From assembly GCF_011303755.1 (NCBI RefSeq), contig NZ_CP049885.1, positions 2,691,001 through 2,755,000 on the forward strand: DNA of 64,000 bases, in the 5' to 3' direction. This DNA comes from Acidovorax sp. HDW3 (lineage in GTDB: Bacteria; Pseudomonadota; Gammaproteobacteria; Burkholderiales; Burkholderiaceae_C). Below are positions 43,502 through 52,284 of this stretch, piece by piece (within the stretch, counting starts at the first letter, position 1; each line of letters begins with the position of its first letter). The notes beneath the pieces are model-generated. The model saw only the letters and a list, made by a program, of their open reading frames with translations. It did not search any database and had not been told where the DNA came from. Both the position numbers and the translations under genes were made by a program.

Positions 43502-44385
43502 TGGGCAGCACCACGCCCGTCCAGCGCCCCCCTGCCATGGCAGGCACGCCAGCGCGTGCGCGCTCGGCCACCCGTGCCGCCTCCTCACGTTCGCGCCGGC
43601 CACCGCCGCCGCCACGCGCACCCAAGGGCTGGGCGCTGGCCGGGCTGGCGCTGGGCCTGCTCGCGGCGCTGGTGTTTTTTGCCCCGGCGCAGTGGCTCGC
43701 TGGCACCCTGGCACAGGCCAGCGGCCAGCAGCTGGTGCTGGCGCAGGCGCGCGGCACCGTCTGGAGCGGCTCGGCCCAGCTGGTGCTCAGCGGCGGTGCA
43801 CAAAGCCAGGACCGCGCCGCCCTGCCCGGGCGCGTGCAGTGGCAGCTGCGCCCGCGCTGGTGGGGCCTGAGCCTGCTGCTGCAGGCTGACTGCTGCACCA
43901 GCAGCCCGCTGCGCATGGCGCTGGCGCCGCGCTGGGGCGGGGCCCGCGTCGTCATCGGTAACAGCCAAAGCCAATGGCCGGCCCAGGTGCTCAGCGGCCT
44001 GGGCACGCCCTGGAACACGCTGCAGCCACAGGGCCGCCTGGCGCTGCAAACGCAGGGCGTGAGCCTGGAATGGGCGCAGGGCCGGATGCAGCTCGAGGGC
44101 CAGCTGCAGCTCGATGCGCTGGCCATGTCCTCGCGCCTGTCGAGCCTGCGCCCCATGGGCAGCTACCGCCTGCTGCTCGCCGGCAGCAGCGCCAGCGCGC
44201 CCAGCCTGACGCTGCAAACCATCGAAGGCCACCTGCGGCTCAGCGGCAGCGGCCAGTGGGTGGGCTCGCGCCTGCATTTCACCGGCGAAGCCAGCGCCGC
44301 GCCCGACGACGAGGCGCAGCTGTCGAACCTGCTCAACATCATCGGGCGCCGCTCCGGCCCCCGCTCCGTTATTTCTCTGGGTTGA
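43501..44385 (+). CDS. gspN: Type II secretion protein GspN
   Basis: A 294-residue protein with a long basic, proline-rich cytoplasmic N-terminus (about 1-45), one membrane helix (GWALAGLALGLLAALVFFAP) and a periplasmic GspN/AsmA-like beta-rich domain (about 75-290). GspN is an accessory component absent from many T2SS. It overlaps gspM by one base and is followed by gspD after 5 bp. Confidence 0.88.
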   Translation: MGSTTPVQRPPAMAGTPARARSATRAASSRSRRPPPPPRAPKGWALAGLALGLLAALVFFAPAQWLAGTLAQASGQQLVLAQARGTVWSGSAQLVLSGGAQSQDRAALPGRVQWQLRPRWWGLSLLLQADCCTSSPLRMALAPRWGGARVVIGNSQSQWPAQVLSGLGTPWNTLQPQGRLALQTQGVSLEWAQGRMQLEGQLQLDALAMSSRLSSLRPMGSYRLLLAGSSASAPSLTLQTIEGHLRLSGSGQWVGSRLHFTGEASAAPDDEAQLSNLLNIIGRRSGPRSVISLG

Positions 44386-44390
44386 CTGAT

Positions 44391-46970
44391 ATGAACTCCA
44401 AGACCCCGCGCCTCTTTCAGTTTGCTCTTAATTCGATAGCTGCTTGCGCTTTACTGGCAAGCGCTAGCGGCCAAATTCATGCCCAAACGGCAATCAGCCC
44501 CGGCCAGACCAGCGTACGCGCGGGCGAGCCGGTGACGCTGAACTTTGCCGGTGCCGACATCGAGGCCGTGGCGCGCACCATGGCCACCATCACCGGGCGC
44601 AACGTGGTTGTCGATCCACGCGTCAAGGGCCAGCTCAACCTGGTAACCGATCGCCCGGTGGCGCCGGCGGCCGCGTTCGACCAGTTCCTGGCAGCGCTGC
44701 GGCTGCAGGGCTTTACGGTGGTCGAGGCTGCCGGCCTGTACAAGGTCGTGCCCGAGGCCGACGCCAAGCTGCAGGCGGGCAGCGTCGGCGTCACCCAGGG
44801 CGGGGGCAGCGCCGGCGTGCCGCACGGCGGGCAGATCGTGACGCAGATTTTCAAGCTCAACTTTGAGAACGCGAACAACCTGGTGCCGGTGCTGCGCCCG
44901 CTCATCAGCCCGAACAACACCATCAACGTCAACCCCGGCAACAACTCGCTGGTCATCACCGACTACGCCGACAACCTGCAGCGCATGGCACGCATCATTG
45001 CCGCCATGGACGTGGCCAACGCCACCGATGTTGAGATCATTCCACTGCAATACGCCCTCGCTGGCGACCTGGTGCCGCTGCTCACGCGCCTGATCGATGG
45101 CGGCAGCAACGGCGGCGCCGGCGCCCCGCAGGGCCAGGCCGACACATCTTTCAAGACCGCGCTGCTGGCCGAGCCGCGCAGCAACTCCATCGTCGTGCGT
45201 GCGGCCAACCCGGCGCGCGTGGCGCAGATCCGCTCCCTGGTGGCCAAGCTCGACCACCCCGCCGCCCCCGGCAGCGGCGCCGCCACCGGCAACATCCACG
45301 TCGTGTACCTGAAAAATGCCGATGCCACCAAGCTCGCCGTGACGCTGCGCGCTGCCATGGCAAGCATGGGCGGCGTGGCCGCTGCCGGCGGCGGTGGGGG
45401 CAGCAGCGGCGGCGCACCCAGCACCGGCCTGACGCCCACGAGCGCCAGCACCACCGGCGCCAGCTCCGGCCTGGCGGGCAGCAGCGCGGGGGGCAACGGC
45501 GCCGGCCTGGGCGCGGGCGCGAGCCTGTCGGGCGGCAACAGCAACCAACCCTCCACCGGCGGCCTGATCCAGGCCGATCCGACGACGAACTCGCTCATCA
45601 TCACCGCCCCCGAGCCGCTGTACCGCCAGCTGCGCGCTGTCATCGACAAGCTCGATGGCCGCCGCGCCCAGGTGCTGGTCGAGAGCCTGATCGTCGAAGT
45701 CACCGCCAGCAAGCTGGCCGAATTCGGCATCCAGTGGCAGGGCGTGATGGGCAAGAACGGCGACGGCGTGGTCGGCGCCATCGGCAACAACTCCAGCATT
45801 GCCGGCGGCAACATCATCAACCTCACTGCCGGGCTGGCACAAGGCGGCACAGAAGCGGCGAAGGCCGCAGGCAGCCTGGGCAAGGGCCTGAACCTGGCGC
45901 TGGCACCGCGCGTCGCTGGGCAGTATTACCTGGGGGCGCTGGCCAACTTCCTGCAAAACAGCGGCGACGCCAACGTGCTCTCGACCCCCAACCTGATGAC
46001 GCTGGACAACGAGGAGGCGAAGATCGTCATCGGCGACAACGTGCCCTTCGTCACCGGCTCCTACGCCAACACCGGCGGCAGCAGCGGCGCCGTCAACCCG
46101 TTCACCACCGTCGAGCGCAAGGACGTGGGCCTGATGCTCAAGGTGCGCCCGCAGATCAACGAGAACGGCACCGTCAAACTGGCGATCTACCAGGAGATCT
46201 CCAAGGTCGATTCCTCCACCCTGAAGGACCCCAACGGCCCGACCACGAGCAAGCGCTCGGTCGAGTCCAACGTGCTGGTCGATGACGGCAGCATCATCGT
46301 CATCGGCGGCCTGCTCGAAGACCAATACGCCCAGGCCGAGGACAAAGTGCCGGTGATGGGCGACCTCCCACTGGTGGGCAATCTATTTCGCAGTGAAAGC
46401 CGCGCACGCAAGAAAACCAATCTGATGATTTTCCTGCGCCCCACCGTGGTGCGCGACGCGGCCACCAGCGACGCCCTGATGACCGACCGCTACGACGCCA
46501 TCCGCGCCGTGCAGCAAGGCGCGCAGCCCGAATCGAGCCTGCTGCTGCGCACCGTGAACAACGCCCCGGTGCTGGCACCGCTGCCCGCACGCCCGGCCCC
46601 AGCCGCGCCCGCCGAAACCGCGCCCGCATTGGCCCCGGCCCCCGAAGCCACCGCCACGCCTGCGGCCACGCCCGTGATTCAAACCCCGGCGCCCACACCG
46701 CAACCTGCGCCAGCCCCCACCGCTGCCGCTGCCGACGATGGCCGCTATTTCGTCAACGTCGGCATGTTTGCCAACGCACGCAACGCCCGGGCCACGCAGG
46801 CACAGCTGCGCCAAGCGGGGCTGCCGGTGGTCACGCAGTCCATCAGCACCAACCGGGGCCCGCGCGTGCGCGTGCGCGTCGGCCCCTACAGCAGCAACGA
46901 AGGCGCCGACACCGCCGCTGCCCGTGTGCGCGCCCTGGACATGGACGCCAAAGTGATCCGCCAGGAATAA
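44391..46970 (+). CDS. gspD: Type II secretion secretin GspD with C-terminal SPOR domain
   Basis: An 859-residue outer-membrane secretin. Order: signal peptide (1-32, cut after HAQ), N0 (about 45-120), N1-N3 (about 140-420) with a long Gly/Ser-rich loop in N3 (about 325-390), then the secretin pore with [28 protein letters not shown] and VIGGLLEDQ, ending near [12 protein letters not shown]. After a Pro/Ala-rich linker (about 725-780) comes a SPOR-type domain (782-859: [14 protein letters not shown]... and [10 protein letters not shown]). SPOR domains bind denuded septal peptidoglycan and are not part of standard GspD. The signal-peptide region is encoded by a dispersed chromosomal repeat. 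Confidence 0.93.
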   Translation: MNSKTPRLFQFALNSIAACALLASASGQIHAQTAISPGQTSVRAGEPVTLNFAGADIEAVARTMATITGRNVVVDPRVKGQLNLVTDRPVAPAAAFDQFLAALRLQGFTVVEAAGLYKVVPEADAKLQAGSVGVTQGGGSAGVPHGGQIVTQIFKLNFENANNLVPVLRPLISPNNTINVNPGNNSLVITDYADNLQRMARIIAAMDVANATDVEIIPLQYALAGDLVPLLTRLIDGGSNGGAGAPQGQADTSFKTALLAEPRSNSIVVRAANPARVAQIRSLVAKLDHPAAPGSGAATGNIHVVYLKNADATKLAVTLRAAMASMGGVAAAGGGGGSSGGAPSTGLTPTSASTTGASSGLAGSSAGGNGAGLGAGASLSGGNSNQPSTGGLIQADPTTNSLIITAPEPLYRQLRAVIDKLDGRRAQVLVESLIVEVTASKLAEFGIQWQGVMGKNGDGVVGAIGNNSSIAGGNIINLTAGLAQGGTEAAKAAGSLGKGLNLALAPRVAGQYYLGALANFLQNSGDANVLSTPNLMTLDNEEAKIVIGDNVPFVTGSYANTGGSSGAVNPFTTVERKDVGLMLKVRPQINENGTVKLAIYQEISKVDSSTLKDPNGPTTSKRSVESNVLVDDGSIIVIGGLLEDQYAQAEDKVPVMGDLPLVGNLFRSESRARKKTNLMIFLRPTVVRDAATSDALMTDRYDAIRAVQQGAQPESSLLLRTVNNAPVLAPLPARPAPAAPAETAPALAPAPEATATPAATPVIQTPAPTPQPAPAPTAAAADDGRYFVNVGMFANARNARATQAQLRQAGLPVVTQSISTNRGPRVRVRVGPYSSNEGADTAAARVRALDMDAKVIRQE
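44431..44472 (+). repeat. Dispersed palindrome inside the gspD signal-peptide region
   Basis: GATAGCTGCTTGCGCTTTAC, then TGGCAAGCGCTAGCGGCC, matches the intergenic palindrome at 56980-57028 closely but here is translated as residues 14-27 of GspD. Confidence 0.8.
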
Positions 46971-46986
46971 GGACAAAGGCCCGAGG

Positions 46987-48384
46987 ATGCGCTACCCCCT
47001 GCCCTACGCCTTTGCCCGCAGCGCCCAGCTGCTGCTCGAAGACGACGGCCAGCAGCCCGTGCTTTGGCACGCGCCGCAGCCCGGCGCCCAGCTGCTGCAG
47101 GCACTCTCCGAAGTGCAACGCAAGTACAACGTGCGCCAATTTGCCACGCTGGCGCCGGCGCAGCTGGCGCAGCGCATCAGCGCCGCTTATTCCCAAGGGG
47201 AATCGAGCGCGGCCTCGGTGGTGAGCGAGGTCGAGGAAGAGGCCGATCTCTCGCGCATGATGCAGGAGCTGCCCGCTGTCGAGGATTTGCTCGAAAACGC
47301 CGACGACGCGCCCATCATCCGTATGCTCAACGCCCTGCTAACGCAGGCCGCGCGCGACGGCGCCAGCGACATCCACATCGAGCCCTACGAGCGCCATTCG
47401 AGCGTGCGCTTTCGCGTCGATGGCAGCCTGCGCGAGATCGTGCAGCCCAACCGCGCGCTGCACGCGGCGCTGATCTCGCGCCTGAAGATCATGGCCGACC
47501 TCGACATTGCCGAAAAACGCCTGCCGCAGGACGGGCGCATCAGCCTGCGCCTGGGCACCAAGGCCATCGACGTGCGCGTCTCCACCCTGCCCAGCGCCCA
47601 CGGTGAGCGCGCCGTGCTGCGCCTTTTGGACAAGAGCGAGAGCAAACTCACGCTCGAATCGGTGGGGATGCAGGGCCAGACCCTGGAGCGCTTTGAGGGC
47701 CTGATTGCGCAGCCGCACGGCATCATCTTGGTGACGGGCCCGACCGGCTCAGGCAAGACGACCACGCTTTACGCCGCACTCTCGCGCCTGGACGCCTCGC
47801 AGGGCAACATCATGACGGTGGAAGACCCCATCGAATACGAGCTGCCGGGCGTGGGCCAGACGCAGGTCAACGCCAAGATCGACCTGACCTTTGCCAAGGC
47901 GCTGCGCGCCATCCTGCGCCAGGACCCGGACGTGATCATGATCGGCGAGATCCGCGACTTTGAAACCGCGCAGATTGCCATCCAGGCCTCGCTCACCGGC
48001 CACCTGGTGCTCGCCACACTGCACACCAACGACGCCACCAGCGCCATCACGCGCCTGACCGACATGGGGGTTGAGCCATTTTTGCTCAGCTCGTCGCTGC
48101 TGGGCGTGCTGGCGCAGCGCCTGGTGCGCAAATACTGCCGCCACTGCGAAGGCAGCGGCTGCGAACACTGCGGCCACACCGGCTACGCCGGGCGCACCGG
48201 CGTCTTCGAGCTGCTGACGGTGGATGACACCATCCGCGCGCGCATCCACAACCAGGCGCCCGAGGCCGACATCCGCGCCCAAGCGCAGCAAGGCGGCATG
48301 GTGCTGATGCGCCAGGACGCAGAGCGCCTGATCGCCACCGGCATCACCAGCCGCGAAGAAGTGCTGCGCGTAACGCGCGATTAG
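46987..48384 (+). CDS. gspE: Type II secretion ATPase GspE
   Basis: A 465-residue cytoplasmic hexameric ATPase that powers pseudopilus assembly. The N1E/N2E region (about 1-120) precedes the core with [19 protein letters not shown], Walker [10 protein letters not shown] (about 258-266), the Asp box [13 protein letters not shown], Walker [16 protein letters not shown] and the His box. The metal-binding tetracysteine is compact (CRHC-x4-CEHC), without the long loop of classical GspE. Follows gspD after 16 bp. Confidence 0.94.
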   Translation: MRYPLPYAFARSAQLLLEDDGQQPVLWHAPQPGAQLLQALSEVQRKYNVRQFATLAPAQLAQRISAAYSQGESSAASVVSEVEEEADLSRMMQELPAVEDLLENADDAPIIRMLNALLTQAARDGASDIHIEPYERHSSVRFRVDGSLREIVQPNRALHAALISRLKIMADLDIAEKRLPQDGRISLRLGTKAIDVRVSTLPSAHGERAVLRLLDKSESKLTLESVGMQGQTLERFEGLIAQPHGIILVTGPTGSGKTTTLYAALSRLDASQGNIMTVEDPIEYELPGVGQTQVNAKIDLTFAKALRAILRQDPDVIMIGEIRDFETAQIAIQASLTGHLVLATLHTNDATSAITRLTDMGVEPFLLSSSLLGVLAQRLVRKYCRHCEGSGCEHCGHTGYAGRTGVFELLTVDDTIRARIHNQAPEADIRAQAQQGGMVLMRQDAERLIATGITSREEVLRVTRD

Positions 48385-48890
48385 GAAGACGGCGAGGCCT
48401 GGCGGCGCCGGCTCGCCGCCAGGCCGCGCTGGAGCTCGCGCAGCAGCAGCACCACCTGGCGCGAGGCGTGCTGGCAGCCATTGAACGCCTGCTCCGCGCG
48501 CTGCGCCTCGCCCGCCTCGGCGTGCAAGATCATGAGCGCAGCCTGTTGGTGAAAATAGCGGTGGCGGCGCAGCAGCATGTCGTAGGCCGGGAAATGGCCC
48601 AGCGCCATGCGCCCGCTGTCTTGCAGCCACTGGCCCAGCTCAGAGCTTTCGGCCTCACGCACCACCTCGGGGCGCAGGCGCTCGTCGCGCGCGCCCTGCA
48701 GCACCTGCGCCAGCCAGGGCAGCCAGCGCGCATGGCTCTGGATGGCTTCTTCAATATCAAATTCGGCCATGACGCGTACGGCCTCGTCGTCGAGCAGCAC
48801 CAACTCGCTGGCCTGGCTGTCGGGCAGCGAGGTCCAGTCATCCGTCACCGGCTTGCCCTGGGGCTGAAACAGGCGGCTGAAGAATCCCAT
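48381..48890 (-). CDS. Stand-alone CZB-domain-like protein with Cys-to-Ser change
   Basis: A 169-residue protein opening [19 protein letters not shown]. Its middle matches the chemoreceptor zinc-binding (CZB) domain: His53 in SHARW, the CxLGxWL box present as SELGQWL with Ser83 in the cysteine position, and His110 and His114 in RRHRYFHQQ. The spacings 30, 27 and 4 equal those of the H-C-H-H zinc site of DgcZ. No receptor or GGDEF domain is attached. The ATG at 48890 has AGGAAAAA upstream. It lies antisense between gspE and gspF, overlapping the gspE stop by 4 bp. The zinc ligand change suggests altered or lost redox/zinc sensing. Confidence 0.78.
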   Translation of the reverse strand: MGFFSRLFQPQGKPVTDDWTSLPDSQASELVLLDDEAVRVMAEFDIEEAIQSHARWLPWLAQVLQGARDERLRPEVVREAESSELGQWLQDSGRMALGHFPAYDMLLRRHRYFHQQAALMILHAEAGEAQRAEQAFNGCQHASRQVVLLLRELQRGLAASRRRQASPSS

Positions 48891-49059
48891 GATTTTTCCT
48901 TCCTGCACTGGCCATTCGTTAAACGGCATCAATGAAACCAGCGCAATTGATAGGGCTGCATTATGTAAGCATTTACCCGCATAGTGCGTCGCTGCGGCGA
49001 CGGGCGTTGCGAAGCCGCTACCATGGTGCCCGCTTTTGCCCTTCTTCACCACCTGCCGA

Positions 49060-50289
49060 ATGCCCGCGTTTTCCTTTGAAGCCCTCGATGCCCAGGGCCA
49101 GCCCCGCAAGGGCACCATAGAAGCCGACACCGCCCGCTCCGCACGCAGCATGTTGCGCGCCCAGGCCCTGGTGCCGCTGCATGTCGAATCCGTCAGCCCG
49201 GGGCAGGACGAGGAGGCCGGCCCCGGCTGGAGCCAGCGCCTGTTCTCGCGCCCGGTGTTCAACAGCACCACGCTGGCGGTGTGGACGCGCCAGCTCGCTG
49301 GCCTTGTGGCCTCCAGCCTGCCGCTCGAGCGCGCCCTCACGGCCCTGGCCGACGAATCGGAAGATGAACGCCAGCACCACCTGATCGCAGCGCTGCGCGC
49401 CGAGGTCAACGCCGGCGCCAGCTTTGCCCGCGCGCTGGGCCAGCATCCGCGCGAGTTCTCCGAGATTTATTGCGCCGTCATCGGCGCTGGCGAGGCCAGC
49501 GGCAGCCTGGGCCTGGTGCTCGAGCGCCTGGCCGATGACCTGGAGGAGCGCCAGCAGCTGCGCGCCAAGCTCGTGGGCGCCGCGCTCTACCCGGCCATCG
49601 TCACGCTGGTGGCCATTGCCATCGTGCTTTTTCTGGTGGCCTACGTCGTGCCGCAGGTGGCGGGGGTGTTTGCCGGCACCAAGCGCGCGCTGCCGTTTCT
49701 CACCACCGTCATGCTGGCCGTGAGCGACGCCGTGCGCGCGCAGGGCTGGCTGATGCTGCTCACTCTTATTTTGATAGCTGCTGGCGCACGCCTGGCGCTG
49801 GCGCAAGAGCATATTCGGCAAAAATTCGACGCCGCCTGGCTGCAGCTGCCACTGGTGGGCCGGCTGGCGCGCGGCTACAACGCGGCGCGTTTTGCCAGCA
49901 CCCTGGCCATGCTCGCGGGCGCGGGCGTGCCCATCCTCAAGGCGCTGCAGGCCGCCGCCGACACCCTGGGCAACCGCGCCATGCGCGCCGACGCCCAGGA
50001 TGCGCTGGTGCTGGTGCGCGAGGGCGCGCCGCTGGCCTCGGCACTGGCGCAGAAAAAGCGCTTTCCCGGCCTGGTGGCCATGTTTGCGCGCCTGGGCGAG
50101 CAAACCGGCCAGCTGCCGGTGATGCTGCAGCGCGCGGCCAACCAGCTCAGCGCCGAGGTGCAGCGGCGCGCCCTGCACCTGGCAACCCTGCTGGAGCCGC
50201 TGCTCATCGTCGGCATGGGACTGATGGTGATGCTCATCGTGCTGGCGGTGCTGCTGCCCATCATCCAGCTGAACCAACTCATCAAATAA
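49060..50289 (+). CDS. gspF: Type II secretion inner-membrane platform protein GspF
   Basis: A 409-residue polytopic protein with two T2SSF repeats (about 70-195 and 272-395), each ending in a hydrophobic helix, and the signature GASFARALGQHPREFSEIYC. The ATG at 49060 begins MPAFSFEALDAQGQPRKG, matching family starts; a TTG at 49036 is less likely. The loop/membrane segment LILIAAGARLAL (about 237-248) contains a fragment of the dispersed chromosomal repeat. Separated from gspE by the antisense CZB gene. Confidence 0.93.
   Translation: MPAFSFEALDAQGQPRKGTIEADTARSARSMLRAQALVPLHVESVSPGQDEEAGPGWSQRLFSRPVFNSTTLAVWTRQLAGLVASSLPLERALTALADESEDERQHHLIAALRAEVNAGASFARALGQHPREFSEIYCAVIGAGEASGSLGLVLERLADDLEERQQLRAKLVGAALYPAIVTLVAIAIVLFLVAYVVPQVAGVFAGTKRALPFLTTVMLAVSDAVRAQGWLMLLTLILIAAGARLALAQEHIRQKFDAAWLQLPLVGRLARGYNAARFASTLAMLAGAGVPILKALQAAADTLGNRAMRADAQDALVLVREGAPLASALAQKKRFPGLVAMFARLGEQTGQLPVMLQRAANQLSAEVQRRALHLATLLEPLLIVGMGLMVMLIVLAVLLPIIQLNQLIK
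49767..49789 (+). repeat. Dispersed palindrome fragment within gspF
   Basis: TTATTTTGATAGCTGCTGGC matches the first half of the dispersed palindrome and is translated in frame inside a membrane-proximal segment of GspF. Confidence 0.65.
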
Positions 50290-50292
50290 ACC

Positions 50293-51195
50293 ATGGCCCT
50301 GACCCTGGACGACAAGCTCGTTGTTGCCATCTCCTCGCGCGCCCTGTTCGACTTCGAGGAGGAAAACCGCGTCTTCGAGCAGGACGACGACCGCGCCTAC
50401 GTGCAGCTGCAGCGCCAGCGCCTGGATCAGCCCGCACGGCCGGGGGTGGCGTTCTCTTTGGTAAAAAAACTGCTGGCTTTCAACCAGGAGGGGCAGCAGT
50501 GTGTGGAGGTGGTGCTGCTCTCGCGCAACGACCCGGTGAGCGGAATGCGCGTCTTCCGTTCCTGCCGCGCCCACGGCCTAGAGAGCGTGCAGCGCGGCGT
50601 TTTCACCCAGGGGCGCGATCCGTTTCACTACCTGCGCGCGCTCGGGGCGCATCTGTTTCTCTCGGCCAACGGCGCCGACGTGCGCGCCGCGCTGCACCTG
50701 GGCTACCCGGCGGCGCGCGTGCTGACCGAATCGGTGCAGGCCGGCAGCGCCTACCCGCACGAGGTGCGCATCGCCTTCGACGGCGACGCCGTGCTGTTCT
50801 CCGACGAGGCCGAGCAGGTGTACCAGCGCGAGGGCCTGGCCGCCTTCCAGCAGCACGAACGCGACAAGGCCGCCCAGCCTCTGCCCGACGGCCCGTTCAA
50901 ACCCCTGCTGGCGGCCCTGCACCGGCTGCAGCAGGCCGGCAGCGGCGCCATGCGCCTGCGCACCGCGCTGGTGACGGCGCGCAGCGCGCCGGCGCACGAG
51001 CGCGCCATTCAGACGCTGCTGAACTGGAACATTGCGGTGGACGAGGCGATGTTTCTCGGCGGCCTGGAAAAAGGCCCGTTCCTGCGCGAATTCGAGCCCG
51101 ACTTTTTCTTTGACGACCAGACGGGCCACGTCGCCTCGGCAGCGCGCCACGTGCCCGCTGGCCATGTGAGCAGCGGCGTCGCCAACCCCGCCTGA
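50293..51195 (+). CDS. 5'-nucleotidase (PF06189 family)
   Basis: A 300-residue cytosolic nucleotidase. It opens LDDKLVVAISSRALFDFEEE and shows VEVVLLSRNDPVSGMRVFRS, HLFLSANGADVRAAL, VRIAFDGDAVLFSDEAEQVY and a conserved C-terminus EKGPFLREFEPDFFFDDQ, a HAD-like layout typical of bacterial 5'-nucleotidases of this family. It follows gspF after 3 bp and may be cotranscribed, though there is no functional link to secretion. Confidence 0.88.
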   Translation: MALTLDDKLVVAISSRALFDFEEENRVFEQDDDRAYVQLQRQRLDQPARPGVAFSLVKKLLAFNQEGQQCVEVVLLSRNDPVSGMRVFRSCRAHGLESVQRGVFTQGRDPFHYLRALGAHLFLSANGADVRAALHLGYPAARVLTESVQAGSAYPHEVRIAFDGDAVLFSDEAEQVYQREGLAAFQQHERDKAAQPLPDGPFKPLLAALHRLQQAGSGAMRLRTALVTARSAPAHERAIQTLLNWNIAVDEAMFLGGLEKGPFLREFEPDFFFDDQTGHVASAARHVPAGHVSSGVANPA

Positions 51196-51208
51196 GCCCG
51201 AGGGGGGG

Positions 51209-51646
51209 TTACACCCCGCCGCTGCGCTTGACCTTGGGGTCGGCGTAGGTGGGGGATTCCTGCGGTGGGTTTTGCGCCATGCGCTCTTGCTGGCCGGCCT
51301 TGGTGACGGCATCGGCCATATCGACGGCCATGGTGCTGGCGCGCCACATGGACTGAACCAACTCCACCAATTGCTTGTACAGCGGCTCCTTGGGCGGTTC
51401 TTCGGCTTTTTTCGCCTCTTTGGCTTTTTCGGGCTCGGGCAGCGTCCAGTCGCGGTTGGCCTGGTCGATGTTCGAGGGCTTGTCCGGTTCGCGCACGATG
51501 GCCCCCTGGCCCAGCCGGTCGCTCGATTCGACCGGATTGGGCGCATGAACGGGGCGCACGGGCACCGCACCGGAGGCGCCGGTGGAATACAAATCGGCGC
51601 CCTGAGGACGCCATTGCGGCGATCGATCAACAGGTGGCAGTTGCAT
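51209..51646 (-). CDS. Hypothetical protein (145 aa)
   Basis: A 145-residue hydrophilic protein starting MQLPPVDRSPQWRPQGADLY with a Pro-rich N-terminal half and a central Lys/Glu segment (EPEKAKEAKKAEEPPKEPLY). A short amphipathic helix LYKQLVELVQSMWRASTMAV follows, and the C-terminus is charged. This layout resembles small exported or secretion-associated proteins, but no family or signal peptide is recognised. Convergent with the nucleotidase gene. Confidence 0.65.
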   Translation of the reverse strand: MQLPPVDRSPQWRPQGADLYSTGASGAVPVRPVHAPNPVESSDRLGQGAIVREPDKPSNIDQANRDWTLPEPEKAKEAKKAEEPPKEPLYKQLVELVQSMWRASTMAVDMADAVTKAGQQERMAQNPPQESPTYADPKVKRSGGV

Positions 51647-51793
51647 GGCAGTGGCCCTGGGTAACGGTGAAACACTGGGGTGGTACTCCACCCCTCTCGT
51701 GCTTCATTTCGGCAAACAACAGGGGAAATTAAGCCCTTTTTGACCGATTGCAGCCAAAAAGGCGTCAAACCCAGGCCCAGAGCGCGTCAGCTG

Positions 51794-52279
51794 CTACAAA
51801 AATCTCTCTAAAAGCTTACGTGAATGTCTGTCCAGGCGCTGCGTATCGCGGATGCGGTACTGCACGCCGTCGGCACTGGCGATCAGGAGGTGGGTGCGCC
51901 CGGCCAGGCGGCGGATGTCCTCCTCGGCCTTGAGCTGCAGCCGCGCCGGGCCCCGGTCGGTCTGCAGCTGCCATTGGCTGGGCATGGAGAAGCTCGACAC
52001 GCTCAGAATCTGCTCGATCTCGGGCACGAACTCGCGCACCGCCAGGTCTTCCTCGATCAGCGCACGCACGGCGGCAGGCAGGGCGTTCAAGTGCTCTATC
52101 CACAGCAGCTCGTGGCCGTCGCTGCCGACCAGCGACAGCCCCTCTTGCGGCGCGGCAATGGGAAAGGCGCGCACCGGCGTCACGCCGGCATGGCGGCTGC
52201 CATCGGCCAGCGTCAGCTCCAGGCGGCCCTGGGGATTGCGTTGCAGGCGCAGGCCGGCGCCAAAGTCAAAAGAGGTCAT
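51794..52279 (-). CDS. Cyanophycin-associated DUF1854 protein
   Basis: A 161-residue protein with the DUF1854 pattern: RLQRNPQGRLELTLADGSRH, PVRAFPIAAPQEGLSLVG, HELLWIEHLNALP and a C-terminal RIRDTQRLDRHSRKLLERFL. DUF1854 genes regularly neighbour an ABC transporter and cyanophycin synthetase in betaproteobacteria. Its start is only 5 bp from the ABC gene stop, so it is the second gene of a two-gene operon. Function unknown. Confidence 0.88.
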   Translation of the reverse strand: MTSFDFGAGLRLQRNPQGRLELTLADGSRHAGVTPVRAFPIAAPQEGLSLVGSDGHELLWIEHLNALPAAVRALIEEDLAVREFVPEIEQILSVSSFSMPSQWQLQTDRGPARLQLKAEEDIRRLAGRTHLLIASADGVQYRIRDTQRLDRHSRKLLERFL

Positions 52280-52284
52280 GGGCG

